A stretch of 40,266 bases of DNA from a virus. Within the stretch, counting starts at the first letter, position 1. Every line of letters begins with the position of its first letter. The DNA is taken from positions 1 through 40,266 of the IMG/VR virus record IMGVR_UViG_3300021962_005923. The stretch is one strand, 5' to 3'. Of this stretch, positions 9,701-18,838 are shown piece after piece. The position numbers were made by a program, and so were the translations under genes. The notes under the pieces were generated by a model that had not been told where the DNA came from, made no database searches, and was given only the letters and a program-made list of their open reading frames with translations.

Positions 9701-12700
9701 TGTCTCTGCAGAAACAAATGCAGTTTGATATGCAGAATGTGCAGATCTAGCAACTGTATTGATACCTAACTTATAATCACCAATTGTTTCAGTTTCAGTT
9801 CTGAGAGATTCTGATCCAAGAACTCCAAATTCTTTAAATGATGCTTTAGATTTTTCAATTACAATATTTGGTTGGGATACTGCATCTACTGGATATCCAT
9901 TATTGGGCAGTGGAATACCAGTATATTGAGGTAGATTAGCATTTACGAGAATAGTTACGAAATTACCATTTGGAACAAATGGACTTTGTGTTGAACTATA
10001 AACAGGCCAAACACCATTGATAGGTGCAAGAGCACCAGTAGCACCAGTAATGCGAATTTGTGACGATGAAGTAATTTGTAAATTGGTATTGGTAATACCA
10101 ATATTCCAGGTTAGACGCACAAGTGTGCCACTTGCGGCACCTTGAATGCCAATAATTTGTGCATTGAATCCACCACCAGAACGATTCTCGATACGAATAT
10201 AATCGTTAGCATAGATCCATCCAAGTGAACCAGTAAAGAGAGTCTGATTACCTTTCAGTTGAATTAATCCAGATGCAAGCGGGAACTTAGTACCAAAATC
10301 GGTGTTTTGTAATTGCGATGGTCCGTTAGTTGTTAATCCGAATGTATTAGCAAGATCTGGCGTTCTGTTTGATAACGCCGTCATAATTTGATAATCTTGC
10401 AATCCTCTTGGATTAAAGTCAACTACAGTTGTTTGAATTCTACCCTGATGAAGAATAATATCGCCCGTTTTTTGCTGAGAAATGTTAACTTCTAGATATG
10501 GGTCATAACCAACTACTGTTCCCTCACCAGTAACAATCTTTAATGAAGGGAAGTTTTCTACAGATCCAAATGCTGTAGTATTATTAATTACAATAGGAGC
10601 ATTAAAGAAGCTCTCTGCTCTACCTTCAGATCCGTTTACCGTAATAATTTCATTGAATGTTACAGCGGTGTCAAATGTAGTTACAAGACCACCAATAACA
10701 TCCGCTTCATCAGTAGATTCTGTAAGTTTTGCAGATTCTAAGAATGTTTCTTCACCTGTAATAGCATTGATCTTTCTATTTCCGATGTAAAGATCACCAT
10801 TAGAGTTTAGACCAGTGTAGAATACAATACCAGCATCTTGCTTCTTAGCTTGTGCATAGAAATCTTGAACGTCTGTGAGAACAATTTCTTGACGTGCGGG
10901 GAAACCTGTGGAGTAGTTGCCAGGACCGAAACCAAGATATTCAAACGTGTGATTACCAGAGCGTGCAATAGAAGGTCTACGAAGTTCTACATAAAACTTA
11001 CCTTCAGTTGGATAAGTTGAAGTTCCATTGATAGGAATTCTTCTGCCTTCAGAACCAGCAGAAGCAGATCCATTTTGTGCTGTAATAGCAGCACTACCAT
11101 TAAATGAATATCCACCAGTTCCAGGATCTTGAACAAAGTCAAGAACCATTTCTTTGGTTAAACTATTCTTGGCATCATTAACTGTAACAAGACCATGTAC
11201 ATAGTTGTCTGCAGTAGAAACTGTTGGAGGTGGATCTGAAAGAGTCGTGGTTGAAATATCAACACCCTTATACCATTCTGGATCGTTCTTGTAGAACTCA
11301 GGATAGAGTTTTGAAATTGGTTGAGAGAACTTAAAGTTTCTAAAGTTTTCACCAACACCAGAACCAGTTGGATATGGGCGAATATCACCACGAACACAAG
11401 TCAGATAGTATACGCCATCTTGCTGACCAGGAATTCTTCTACGAATAGTATTGATGTCAAAGATATAGAAAGTGCTTTCCATATCTGAAACGTCTTCTAC
11501 GCTTGCAATGGTGTAAGATACTCCATTGTCATCATTGACTCTATCACCAGGAGTAATTGTATATACGTTTGCTCCCTCTACAATGTATGGATACTTAGTA
11601 GTGTCAGATCTACCGCTATTTGGTTCCTCAAGAAGTGTTGCAGTAACTGAACCTTGAGTAAAAGTAGTGGCGGTAACTGAATCATAATCAATAGTAGAAT
11701 TACCAGCAAAATCCTTCAAGATCATGTAGTAATTATTTTCATATGCAAAATATCCATGAACATATGCAGTACCAGAGCAATTACCAGACCAAGTAACTTT
11801 ATTGGTATTGTTTGAATTTGGTACACTTGCTACAAATGTTCCGTTTCCGCCTTCTGGTGCAGAAATTTTAACTGTAGTAAATAATTTTGTCTTATATGCT
11901 TCCGCATCAATTCCAATATCAAATACATTCAACTGCAGATAATTCTTATTATTGATAAGAACTTTTCTTGCTGATTGAATAGTAAATGCTACTTTAGAAT
12001 TTGTTTCTAATCTCTTTGGATTACCGAACGACGAAGGATCATATGTTGATGAGAAGTTTGGATTTAGAACAAGTTGTTCTTGTAAAGTTAAACCAAGACG
12101 CTCACCCGATACTGGAGCAAGTAAGGTTGCTGTATCTGCACCAGTTGAAGTTGGCTTGAGAATAATTCTTTGTGGTACTAATCTTCTCTTCTCATCTGTA
12201 CGAACTTTGAGCACAAATCCTCTGATAGGATCACGAACTGTTTTAAGATTCTTAGGTACAACATAACGTAAACGATAGATTCTGTCTTCTTTGCTTCTGC
12301 TATCTTCAATTCTTTCAAAGTAAGAATCGGTTGTTCTCAATCTACCAGCATAGTCTGATTGCTTGATTCTTGGAATAATTGTATTTCCAGCAGATAAAGT
12401 TTCAAGATACCAGCAACCATCAGTAGCAGCAGTACCAATCTTAGGATCATATCTCAGTGGAGATCTACGCTTATCAGCAAAGGTGTAGAATACTGCGGTG
12501 CTGCCTGGTTGGAATGAAATTGGATTGATGTTATCACGAGCATTTGCGAATGTTTCGTGAATAGTAAATCTTGTGCTAGTTACATAACGAACATAGTATA
12601 GGTTTTTACCAGAAATTGTAGCACCACCAAAAGTTGATGATAGTGTAGGTAGAGATGATCCAACAATATCAGATCCTGGACGGAAGAATACTAACTGAGG

Positions 12701-15700
12701 AGTTACATTAGTTGATGGTTTATCAAACGCATGTGGTCTATCTGTTTCGAGAATAGTAGCAGATCCTGCTGCAATTTTTGTTTGATATTGATGCAGATCA
12801 TAATTAATATCAAGAACGTATTGATAAACATCAATCTCTACATTTGGATCAATACCATCTGTTTCTGATGAATAAATGTAAATACCTGCTGCAGCATTTT
12901 CTGAGCTAGTAGCAAGTAATAGGTTTTGTTGATTAGATCCATTGAATGATCCAATATTTGAATAATCATATGGATCAGTTTTTCTGCCAGGAGCAATTAC
13001 ATAATAAACTGTATTAGTATCAAATCCTTTTGGTAGACGAATAACTCTTTTATCTACATTAACTCCTGCTCTACCTCTCGGAACAAGACGAACAGGTGTT
13101 CCTGTCTCTAACTGGTGTGGGTTTGATGTAGGAAGACCATTGCTATCATACTCAGTTAAAGCAAATAATGTTGCTCTCTGAGCTAAACCACCAGTGTTAA
13201 GAGTTGAAGCAACTCTTGGAACTGTGTTAATTCCACTATTGATAATAGTAGAAAGAATCTGGTAGAAATTGACCAAAGCACTAGCCACTGCAGCACATTC
13301 ACCACCAGGAGCACCTGTAGCGGGATTTGCTGCTGCAGAATAGTTGTAGTCTTGAATTACACTAGAATCTGTTGTAGGTGCAAGAGCAGTGCTCCAAACA
13401 CCAGCAGTTAATTCTACATAAAGATTAACCCCAGTTGAAGTTGAAGTAGCACTAACATTAGTGCCGAAATCTAATTTACTTCCTTGAGTCCCCAATTGAA
13501 TTTGATTTGAAGCAAGACCATTTACACCATCACCAATTTTTTTAATATAAGCAGTTGATGGAATTGTTGTAGTATAAGAAATAGTGCTTTGTGCATTTGT
13601 AGGAATCGCAGAAACACTACGTACCTTCATACCTACAACCAAACCAACTGTGCTTGGAACTGTGATAATAGAAGATCCATTAGTTGTAGATACATCAGAA
13701 ATATAAGTATTGTGATTTCTCATTGCAGAAATCGCCAAATCTCTTACATAACGATATGCATCAAGAGTTTCTAATTTTTCATTCTCAATGTAATCTAATT
13801 GAGTACCTGTGTAATATGCTTCAGCAGCATTAATTGTATTAATATTACCACCTAATCTCAAGTCGGATGTGATTGCTTCTACAATATATCCGATGTCGCG
13901 TTTACACTTACTTGCCTCGCTAACTTGAGACCAAGGACCAGTATTTCTATTTGGTAAGTTATTTAAATTACCAGCAACTAAAGCACTATTGATAATATTT
14001 GTTAATGTGTCAATAGACTGTCGTACATTTGCACAATCAGCATCTCCATTATCTACCGCTGGTAGACCAGATAGACTATTAGCATTTAATACACTAGTGA
14101 TAATAGCAAATAGATTATCAATACCTGATTGTACATCAGTACAAGTAGCACCATTACCAGATTGAGTGTAAGTAATATTACCACCAGATCCACCAGCTGT
14201 TGCTGGTCCTACAGAAAGTGATAAATTCTTGGAATAAAGTTGATTTGTAACAGCTTTCTTGCACCATTCTTTTGCTTTATTAAAAGCGATGACGGATTGT
14301 GAAATTTCTCCAGCAAGACCATTCTGAGTTAGAGTACCTGCTTGAGTAAAATACTCTCTAACTGCACCTACAGTAAACTCGTTACCACCCCAGAAAATAT
14401 CTTGAGCGATAGAGTCAACAATATAACCAATATCTCTCTTGCACTTAGTTTCTCCAGCAGGAGAAGAACCAGTAGATACTGCTGGAAGATTAGATAAATT
14501 ACCTGCACTTAAAGTTGAAGTTACGATAAATGTGAGGTTAACAATTGCTAGTTGAACATCCGCACAAGCACCAGTATTCGTATTTGCAATATTACCACCA
14601 GTACCATTATAGTTTGCTGGTCCTTCAGTAACGCTAGTATCTTTAATTGTCAACTGGTTTGTTATCGCTGATCTCATGAGATCACGAGCTTTAATAAAAG
14701 CAACGTTTGATTGATCTATTTCTCCCTGTAGTCCATTAGGAAGTAATGTAGTAGCGTTGGTGAAATATTGTTCAACAAACTTACGCGAATATACGTTACC
14801 ACCACCTTGAGCAATATCAAGAGATACTGCATCGATGAAGAACCCAATATCTCTCTTACACTTAACAGGATCTGGATTTGTAAATGATGGATATTGAACT
14901 GCAATTTCAGCATATGCACCATCAACAATTTCTTGCTTGTTTTGCTGAATCAAGCGGTATGCATCTTTATATCTTGAAGTTGATGTGGTTTGTGGATCAC
15001 CAGGATAGTAAAAATCTGGTTCTTGAATAGCAATTTCAGCAGCTGCCCTATCAATAATTTCTTGTCTATTAGCAGTAATTAACTTACTTGCATCCTTGAA
15101 TCTTCCTACATTTACATCATCATTGATTGGATCAATAGTAATTGTAGACACATAAACAGCACCAGTTGCATTTGTTACACTAGGAGCAACAGGAACTATA
15201 TATCTAAATTGAGTTGAAGTTAATCCAGAAGCAAGAACTTGATACTTACCATTAAATTCAATCTGAGTAGCACCACCAACAGTAACATACTTGTTTGCCT
15301 GTAAATTATGTGGTGTAGCAGTAGTTACAGTAATTGTAGTACCAGAAGCAGAAAGCGATGGAGTATCTAGCAGCGAAGTGCTTGCTAGTAAGTTTGAAAC
15401 TGCTTTTTTGCACCAATCTTTTGCTCTATTAAATGCAAATACCGATTGAGTCTCTTCACCAGCAAGTCCATTGCTGATGGGTTGCCCCGATGAGTCGAAA
15501 TACGCTTTGGTGGCGTCAATCATATTAGAGTTACCACCGCTATACAAGTCATTAGCGATAGCATCTACAATATACCCAATATCACGCTTACACTTCTCGT
15601 TCTGTGCTCCAGGAACAGTAAACGCAGGGAAAGCAGTTTGCATTTGTAAGAATGCATAATCAATGATTTCCTGTCTATTTGCTTTAATTAGAGTTGAAGC

Positions 15701-17944
15701 GTCTCTATAACGTCCAGTTTCGGAAGTAATATTTGGGTTTACATAAGGAATATTCTGAAGATTTGGATACTTATCTAGAATATAACCAAATGCTTCTGCT
15801 TGAATAAATGTCTTGTTAGCATCAATCAAGTTAGCAGCATCTTGCTTGAGATTGAACTCAGTAGTAAATCCTACACCAGTTGGATTCAAAGTGGATAGTG
15901 ATGCAGTCCACTTTTTGAAACCAGAGTGAATAAGATCTGCTGACTTAGCACCAGATGCATCTAGTTTTACATAGATTTTTTCATTTCTCTTTGCACCTAA
16001 TCTGTATCCATCGATAGACGCTGCTGGACGATCCTCTGGATTGCGAGCATCTTCTGTTCCTAGATATAATCTAGTGGAATTAGGATTTTGTGATGTACCT
16101 CTTACAAGTGGAACATCAAATGTATAATATTGCTTCTTAATTGTCTTTAGAGTAGACAAAGATTTTGGTGGAATAATATCAGTAATGTATCCACCCTTAT
16201 CTTGGTTGAAAGCAAATCCTTTGTAACCAATCGCATGTAGCGAGGTGTTACCGAAGTTGGAGTTAGAGTTGGTGATCGACATGTCACCGCCACTTTCCAT
16301 CAGGAAGTGATCAGCGAAACCAACAGCAAAGATCGAAACGCACTGAATGAAGGAATCATCAGATGCCTTAACGTGGAAGTTTCTCCAATCATCTTTCCAA
16401 TATGCGTCACCCTTAATGTGATAAGGAGTTGTAGCAAACGCATCAGTTAGAGGAGCTTGGTTCCAAGTGTTGCTAAACTCATCATAGCGAATGAACGCAC
16501 GGTCGTCTTTCTGTAGAGAAACACCAGTGTACTGAGCGATAACCATCGATTTGAAACCAGTGGCTTTCTTACCATCTGCCCAGATACCACAAATACCCCA
16601 AGTTGAACGAATCGAAACGTTGAAGACGTATGGAGATGCTGATTCTACACTATCTACCTCCGCCTGTACGGTGGCATTGGTGTCGAGGGCAGGAGAAGAT
16701 GCTGCAGTGTAGGTTGTGCCGCTTACAAGTCCTAGACCAGTCGCTGTAGCAGGTACGCGATAAGTAAATACTTTTGGATCTGTTGCACTGATGCTTGCTA
16801 CTTGGAATACACCATTCAGTGTATCGTTAAGACCATTATTAGTGATAGCAACATATTGACCTGGAAAAAATCCATGATTAATCTTAGTGCGTACACTAAG
16901 AGTTGCAATACCAGCAGGGGAAGAATCATCAACCCTTACTTCATCAAGACGGATAGCATCTTGTAGAGGTCCAACAATTCTGTTTTCTTGTACTCTATAA
17001 TCAAATTCACGACTACGAATAACCATTAGAGTCCATTTTGTAGGACTCGTGGATGGTCTATTATTTGTAGATGAAGCAGAAGCTAGATATGCCTGACCAT
17101 TATATAGAACTTTATCACCAGCAGAATATGTTGTTGTAGAATTCCAATATTCTGTTACAGGAAGAGTTTCTCCCTCAACAAATACATTATCAATAGGTGG
17201 TTGATAATCACTGAAGACATGCGAGATCTTTCTGTAAAGAAGACCAAGATCTTGTCTATCAGCAAAAACAAAGTTAGTAATCTTGTGGTGAGAGAATTCT
17301 GGTACTACCTTAGTAACAGTATCATTTGGTTGTGTATATACTTTACCAATACCAGCAGTTGCATCATATAGAGGTGAATTAGAAGAGAGATCACCATCTT
17401 GAATAGTAAACTGCCAGAAATAGCAACCACCAGTTACATTGAATAGAGCACAACGAGGAACATCTTTGTCTGCTGGATCAGGTACATAAAGTGGGCGAAC
17501 TTGCGTTCTACGCAGGTCCATACCTACAAGAGATGTACCTCTGGGAATGGTAGCACCGCCATCACGACCATTAAATTTATAAAGAATATTGTTGGGATCG
17601 CTGAAGTTAAAACTTACGTTGCTATTTGTTTCCCATTCGCCAAGTGCCTGATTATATTGAAAAACAGGAAGATCATCTACGTTTTCTACGCCTGGTCTGT
17701 TATCAATATAGTGTACACCAGGAGATAGCATGATCGTAAATTGATCAAAACGATCATTATCAATTCCTGGTAAATACGAGAATCTTGCTACTTCAAGAAA
17801 CGCACGCTGAATCGATACAAATGGTCTCGTTGGCGAATTGCCTCTGTTATCTAATGAATCTGTTGCGTTAAAGTCGTCAGGAGATACATAAAGATATTTA
17901 CCAGTCTTGCTTGAAAGTAGATTATCTAATCTCGTTAATGGCAT
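6743..17944 (-). CDS. Giant 3733-residue virion structural / tail-fibre-like protein
   Basis: One uninterrupted frame of 11.2 kb, the largest gene here. The N-terminus (LYVSPDDFNATDSLDNRGN, SIQRAFLEVARF, LSPGVHYIDNRPG) matches what I recall of large virion proteins of marine T4-like phages and suggests a beta-helix start. Residues about 740-1415 hold a repeated module (see the repeat entry). The C-terminal half is low-complexity Thr/Ser/Asn/Gly beta sequence with fibre-like phrases such as NNGRIGIN, SGNGRITGDF and ESDIEVNGG. It ends in a Gly-rich domain finishing GWWLMEI. No enzyme signature was found. A TATAAATA late promoter lies 38 bases upstream of its start, just past a terminator, so it opens the late fibre transcript. 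The likely role is a baseplate-attached fibre or a peripheral baseplate protein. The T4 counterpart (gp10-like or long-fibre) is not resolved. Confidence 0.75.
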   Translation of the reverse strand: MPLTRLDNLLSSKTGKYLYVSPDDFNATDSLDNRGNSPTRPFVSIQRAFLEVARFSYLPGIDNDRFDQFTIMLSPGVHYIDNRPGVENVDDLPVFQYNQALGEWETNSNVSFNFSDPNNILYKFNGRDGGATIPRGTSLVGMDLRRTQVRPLYVPDPADKDVPRCALFNVTGGCYFWQFTIQDGDLSSNSPLYDATAGIGKVYTQPNDTVTKVVPEFSHHKITNFVFADRQDLGLLYRKISHVFSDYQPPIDNVFVEGETLPVTEYWNSTTTYSAGDKVLYNGQAYLASASSTNNRPSTSPTKWTLMVIRSREFDYRVQENRIVGPLQDAIRLDEVRVDDSSPAGIATLSVRTKINHGFFPGQYVAITNNGLNDTLNGVFQVASISATDPKVFTYRVPATATGLGLVSGTTYTAASSPALDTNATVQAEVDSVESASPYVFNVSIRSTWGICGIWADGKKATGFKSMVIAQYTGVSLQKDDRAFIRYDEFSNTWNQAPLTDAFATTPYHIKGDAYWKDDWRNFHVKASDDSFIQCVSIFAVGFADHFLMESGGDMSITNSNSNFGNTSLHAIGYKGFAFNQDKGGYITDIIPPKSLSTLKTIKKQYYTFDVPLVRGTSQNPNSTRLYLGTEDARNPEDRPAASIDGYRLGAKRNEKIYVKLDASGAKSADLIHSGFKKWTASLSTLNPTGVGFTTEFNLKQDAANLIDANKTFIQAEAFGYILDKYPNLQNIPYVNPNITSETGRYRDASTLIKANRQEIIDYAFLQMQTAFPAFTVPGAQNEKCKRDIGYIVDAIANDLYSGGNSNMIDATKAYFDSSGQPISNGLAGEETQSVFAFNRAKDWCKKAVSNLLASTSLLDTPSLSASGTTITVTTATPHNLQANKYVTVGGATQIEFNGKYQVLASGLTSTQFRYIVPVAPSVTNATGAVYVSTITIDPINDDVNVGRFKDASKLITANRQEIIDRAAAEIAIQEPDFYYPGDPQTTSTSRYKDAYRLIQQNKQEIVDGAYAEIAVQYPSFTNPDPVKCKRDIGFFIDAVSLDIAQGGGNVYSRKFVEQYFTNATTLLPNGLQGEIDQSNVAFIKARDLMRSAITNQLTIKDTSVTEGPANYNGTGGNIANTNTGACADVQLAIVNLTFIVTSTLSAGNLSNLPAVSTGSSPAGETKCKRDIGYIVDSIAQDIFWGGNEFTVGAVREYFTQAGTLTQNGLAGEISQSVIAFNKAKEWCKKAVTNQLYSKNLSLSVGPATAGGSGGNITYTQSGNGATCTDVQSGIDNLFAIITSVLNANSLSGLPAVDNGDADCANVRQSIDTLTNIINSALVAGNLNNLPNRNTGPWSQVSEASKCKRDIGYIVEAITSDLRLGGNINTINAAEAYYTGTQLDYIENEKLETLDAYRYVRDLAISAMRNHNTYISDVSTTNGSSIITVPSTVGLVVGMKVRSVSAIPTNAQSTISYTTTIPSTAYIKKIGDGVNGLASNQIQLGTQGSKLDFGTNVSATSTSTGVNLYVELTAGVWSTALAPTTDSSVIQDYNYSAAANPATGAPGGECAAVASALVNFYQILSTIINSGINTVPRVASTLNTGGLAQRATLFALTEYDSNGLPTSNPHQLETGTPVRLVPRGRAGVNVDKRVIRLPKGFDTNTVYYVIAPGRKTDPYDYSNIGSFNGSNQQNLLLATSSENAAAGIYIYSSETDGIDPNVEIDVYQYVLDINYDLHQYQTKIAAGSATILETDRPHAFDKPSTNVTPQLVFFRPGSDIVGSSLPTLSSTFGGATISGKNLYYVRYVTSTRFTIHETFANARDNINPISFQPGSTAVFYTFADKRRSPLRYDPKIGTAATDGCWYLETLSAGNTIIPRIKQSDYAGRLRTTDSYFERIEDSRSKEDRIYRLRYVVPKNLKTVRDPIRGFVLKVRTDEKRRLVPQRIILKPTSTGADTATLLAPVSGERLGLTLQEQLVLNPNFSSTYDPSSFGNPKRLETNSKVAFTIQSARKVLINNKNYLQLNVFDIGIDAEAYKTKLFTTVKISAPEGGNGTFVASVPNSNNTNKVTWSGNCSGTAYVHGYFAYENNYYMILKDFAGNSTIDYDSVTATTFTQGSVTATLLEEPNSGRSDTTKYPYIVEGANVYTITPGDRVNDDNGVSYTIASVEDVSDMESTFYIFDINTIRRRIPGQQDGVYYLTCVRGDIRPYPTGSGVGENFRNFKFSQPISKLYPEFYKNDPEWYKGVDISTTTLSDPPPTVSTADNYVHGLVTVNDAKNSLTKEMVLDFVQDPGTGGYSFNGSAAITAQNGSASAGSEGRRIPINGTSTYPTEGKFYVELRRPSIARSGNHTFEYLGFGPGNYSTGFPARQEIVLTDVQDFYAQAKKQDAGIVFYTGLNSNGDLYIGNRKINAITGEETFLESAKLTESTDEADVIGGLVTTFDTAVTFNEIITVNGSEGRAESFFNAPIVINNTTAFGSVENFPSLKIVTGEGTVVGYDPYLEVNISQQKTGDIILHQGRIQTTVVDFNPRGLQDYQIMTALSNRTPDLANTFGLTTNGPSQLQNTDFGTKFPLASGLIQLKGNQTLFTGSLGWIYANDYIRIENRSGGGFNAQIIGIQGAASGTLVRLTWNIGITNTNLQITSSSQIRITGATGALAPINGVWPVYSSTQSPFVPNGNFVTILVNANLPQYTGIPLPNNGYPVDAVSQPNIVIEKSKASFKEFGVLGSESLRTETETIGDYKLGINTVARSAHSAYQTAFVSAETTPRANLDVVGTGFISGKKILSYLTETGTTKTETNQAAAFLVGGDSANPLTTAATLRVATTNNGRIGINVNDANLDRTFVVSGNGRITGDFKFESDIEVNGGDITTTNAAFNIANQSNALTFSAGAFATTANLFNSATASQTINIGTAVTASGTLNAHTNVYNSVVNLGIADDVVDPTTPNSPPSSLITIGGAFVNQSQSIFRVKNYQTVLDGTLEIKGTQMFATTPTGVFTMFPTNLNTIRIAPTAGTVEIGGVAGTTTLRNGLRVNNKAIFESDIEQNGGFRNGNIGISRNVLGTIRIASISRTGTTATITTTSPHGLTQSEQVEIACSNETFNTIGSTSVLTIPTTTSFTYTTVTSGNVASGTPATGTVIRPNIGAIHATGGLNNLNIDYYARVLNIASALSITAVVGVTQPVNSTKLLVSNNYFVPGNKVKFVTLGNLSSSSVNLNTTYYVVESDTAGFTISTTSGGNPIVINLNSGTSGPGSASIRLEQTEVDISGGGYLTSTATILPVNNPNGIGINELFLIGTEIVKTTNLPSLNYPYTVEIARAQDGTAAVAHGDGARIVKLIKNENASFIDAAAGTSDTTIQISEFSGTFAVDDLLRLDKGTSSDEFVKVAAINPDDAQTFEINNGGTGVQKVLTFKVTTTSGDTFALGDVTIGTDSSVATGTSTSLTSTGGGNLKVHNSIELSGNSSTSVPDKQYFVITNGSSPRLYVESASGNTRLYNGANLQIFKDAFFTSGTFDKTKIDGAVDIAFEVLGSTGNSKVAGTLTIGDDVTIKNGLAGADTFTVDAQTGTTYIGRHLTINGLSSSSPSAGVVSLQVTNLGVSGNKPFKIKQDASIDAFGRNNFYGVNGGRRTIMINNTSGTAGPLEPNSQYLVRPTADLILTLPGGGGTGDTTPQTGDVIRFVDVQGSLNYNVSLKVRAPVGVALQGSTSGSGGYAGGELIVNTPNAGFALIFVGITDSDGNGIPDTNRGWWLMEI
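13700..15725 (-). repeat. Internal repeat array (CKRDIG modules) in the giant virion protein
   Basis: Four copies of a module of roughly 75 residues start with KCKRDIG (near residues 785, 1033, 1168 and 1350). Each continues with a hydrophobic helix (YIVDAI, FFIDAV, YIVDSI, YIVEAI), then a D-[LI]-x(3)-GGN-like turn in most copies. The first three end NGLxGE(E/I)xQS with a following helix, which in copies 1 and 3 contains WCKKAV. Three copies of a second motif, R-[YF]-[RK]-DA-x(2)-LI-x(2)-N-[RK]-QEI-[IV]-D, alternate with the first two. The similarity is also visible in the DNA, so these are duplications. Boundaries are approximate. Confidence 0.8.
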
Positions 17945-17982
17945 TACTCAGTTACCCGTAACTATGGTTATTTCTTCTGTGT

Positions 17983-17990
17983 TATTTATA
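17983..17990 (-). promoter_or_regulatory. T4-type late promoter for the giant virion gene
   Basis: Exact TATAAATA on the minus strand, 38 bases before the ATG of the 3733-residue gene and just downstream of the terminator that ends the tRNA/cpeT island. In T4 this element is read by gp55-loaded polymerase with gp33 and the sliding clamp. The position between a terminator and a late gene supports it. Confidence 0.7.
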
Positions 17991-17998
17991 CAAAAAAA

Positions 17999-18017
17999 CC
18001 TGGAGGGGGTCTCCAGG
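17999..18017 (-). terminator. Rho-independent terminator after tRNA-Thr
   Basis: A perfect 7-bp stem (CCTGGAG/CTCCAGG) with a 5-base loop is followed on the minus strand by a run of seven T. It lies 25 bases after the 3' end of tRNA-Thr and before the late promoter of the giant gene, so it closes the island transcript. On the plus strand only TTTT follows. Confidence 0.85.
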
Positions 18018-18042
18018 CTTTTGCGTCTTCCTTCACACGGAG

Positions 18043-18114
18043 AGCCCCAAGTCGGACTTGAACCAACGACCGCTCGCTTACAAGGCGAGTGCTCTACCAC
18101 TGAGCTATTAGGGC
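18043..18114 (-). tRNA. trnT-TGT: tRNA-Thr (anticodon TGT)
   Basis: A full cloverleaf of 72 bases can be drawn: acceptor GCCCTAA/TTGGGGC (one G-T pair), D stem GCTC/GAGC, anticodon stem CTCGC/GCGAG with loop CTTGTAA, T stem GTTGG/CCGAC with loop TTCAAGT, discriminator T. CCA is not encoded. It reads ACA and related Thr codons. Its first seven bases overlap the end of cpeT, and the acceptor TAA is the stop codon of cpeT. Confidence 0.95.
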
Positions 18115-18575
18115 ATTTTGACGAACTCAAAAGGACCATTATAAGATCCCCAGATTTGCTCGTCAGTATTTATGTCATATCCTTGATCGATTACATGGTA
18201 GTAGTCATTTCCAAGAATACTGGTGGTTTGAAGGCGGGTCTGTTTATCTTGCCATTTTACAAAGCATTCATTACAGAGATTTTTGCCGATAAACTCAGAA
18301 CCCTGCTTCTCCATTATTATATCGCATCCAGTCAAGTATGTCAATCCCTCATTCTTGTAATTTTTGAGAATTAGACGAGAATCGTTCTGAACTACTTCGA
18401 TGATCGTGTTCCGATATGGAACTTTGTCAACATAATACTGCTGAATGCAGTGAAAGCGGTTGCCATCAAGTTTTTCATGAATTAGTTCAATCATCGCAAA
18501 CTTAGTAGGATGCGACATTGCTTGCATACAATTATTAAAAGTGCCTTCAAAATAACGAAAAAATTCTTCAATCAT
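18108..18575 (-). CDS. cpeT: CpeT/CpcT-type phycobiliprotein chromophore lyase
   Basis: A 155-residue protein with the CpeT family pattern: a start of the type FFRYFEGTFNNCMQA, then PTKFAMIELIHE, a CIQQYYVDKVPYRNTI strand, KNYKNEGL, TGCDIIME near residue 85, a CFVKWQDKQT segment, and the closing WGSYNGPFEF near 142-151. Cellular CpeT/CpcT proteins help attach phycoerythrobilin or phycocyanobilin to a cysteine of phycobiliprotein beta subunits. Cyanophages often carry a short version. At 155 residues this one is shorter than most host forms (around 200). Its start overlaps the upstream 88-codon gene by 8 bases, so translation is probably coupled. Its last two codons lie inside tRNA-Thr. It is inferred to act on host light harvesting during infection, and it points to a phycobiliprotein-containing host. 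Enzyme activity is not proven by the sequence. Confidence 0.85.
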   Translation of the reverse strand: MIEEFFRYFEGTFNNCMQAMSHPTKFAMIELIHEKLDGNRFHCIQQYYVDKVPYRNTIIEVVQNDSRLILKNYKNEGLTYLTGCDIIMEKQGSEFIGKNLCNECFVKWQDKQTRLQTTSILGNDYYHVIDQGYDINTDEQIWGSYNGPFEFVKMP

Positions 18576-18834
18576 CTTTTGGCAATAATTCTGGATTTTC
18601 GATTTCTACTTCAAACATTAGTGGATGCATTTCTTCCATTATAAGATAATTGGAAATTTTGAACATCTCTTCATCATCGTAATCACGATGACTTAGTGCT
18701 TCTGTCTGAACTGATGGGTGGTCTTGTATAATCTGAGGAAGTTCATCAAATGTATAGGGAAGACCTTGTATGAAATACATACGAACAACCTCACCCATAT
18801 AAAAGACATAGGATTGGGAGAGTGTGTATTTCAT
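18568..18834 (-). CDS. Small acidic protein of unknown function upstream of cpeT
   Basis: An 88-residue protein that I do not recognise. It starts MKYTLSQSYVFYMGEVVRMY and is strongly acidic towards the end (RDYDDEE, EVEIENPELLPKDD), with no signal peptide, membrane segment or cysteine. It overlaps the start of cpeT by 8 bases, a spacing typical of real coupled phage genes. Its ribosome site (GGAA, six bases before ATG) lies in the 3' arm of a hairpin that directly follows tRNA-Leu. It is probably expressed from the sigma-70 promoters of the island. Function unknown; a role tied to CpeT is only suggested by position. Confidence 0.7.
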   Translation of the reverse strand: MKYTLSQSYVFYMGEVVRMYFIQGLPYTFDELPQIIQDHPSVQTEALSHRDYDDEEMFKISNYLIMEEMHPLMFEVEIENPELLPKDD

Positions 18835-18838
18835 AACA

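Noticed and set aside
13700-15725. CRISPR-like or DNA-level direct repeats
   Set aside because: The repeated words are coding repeats of about 75 residues with divergent DNA and uneven spacing, inside one open frame.
17907-18374. 155-codon plus-strand frame across the tRNA and cpeT
   Set aside because: It runs antisense through a tRNA, a terminator and cpeT, with no ribosome site or family likeness.
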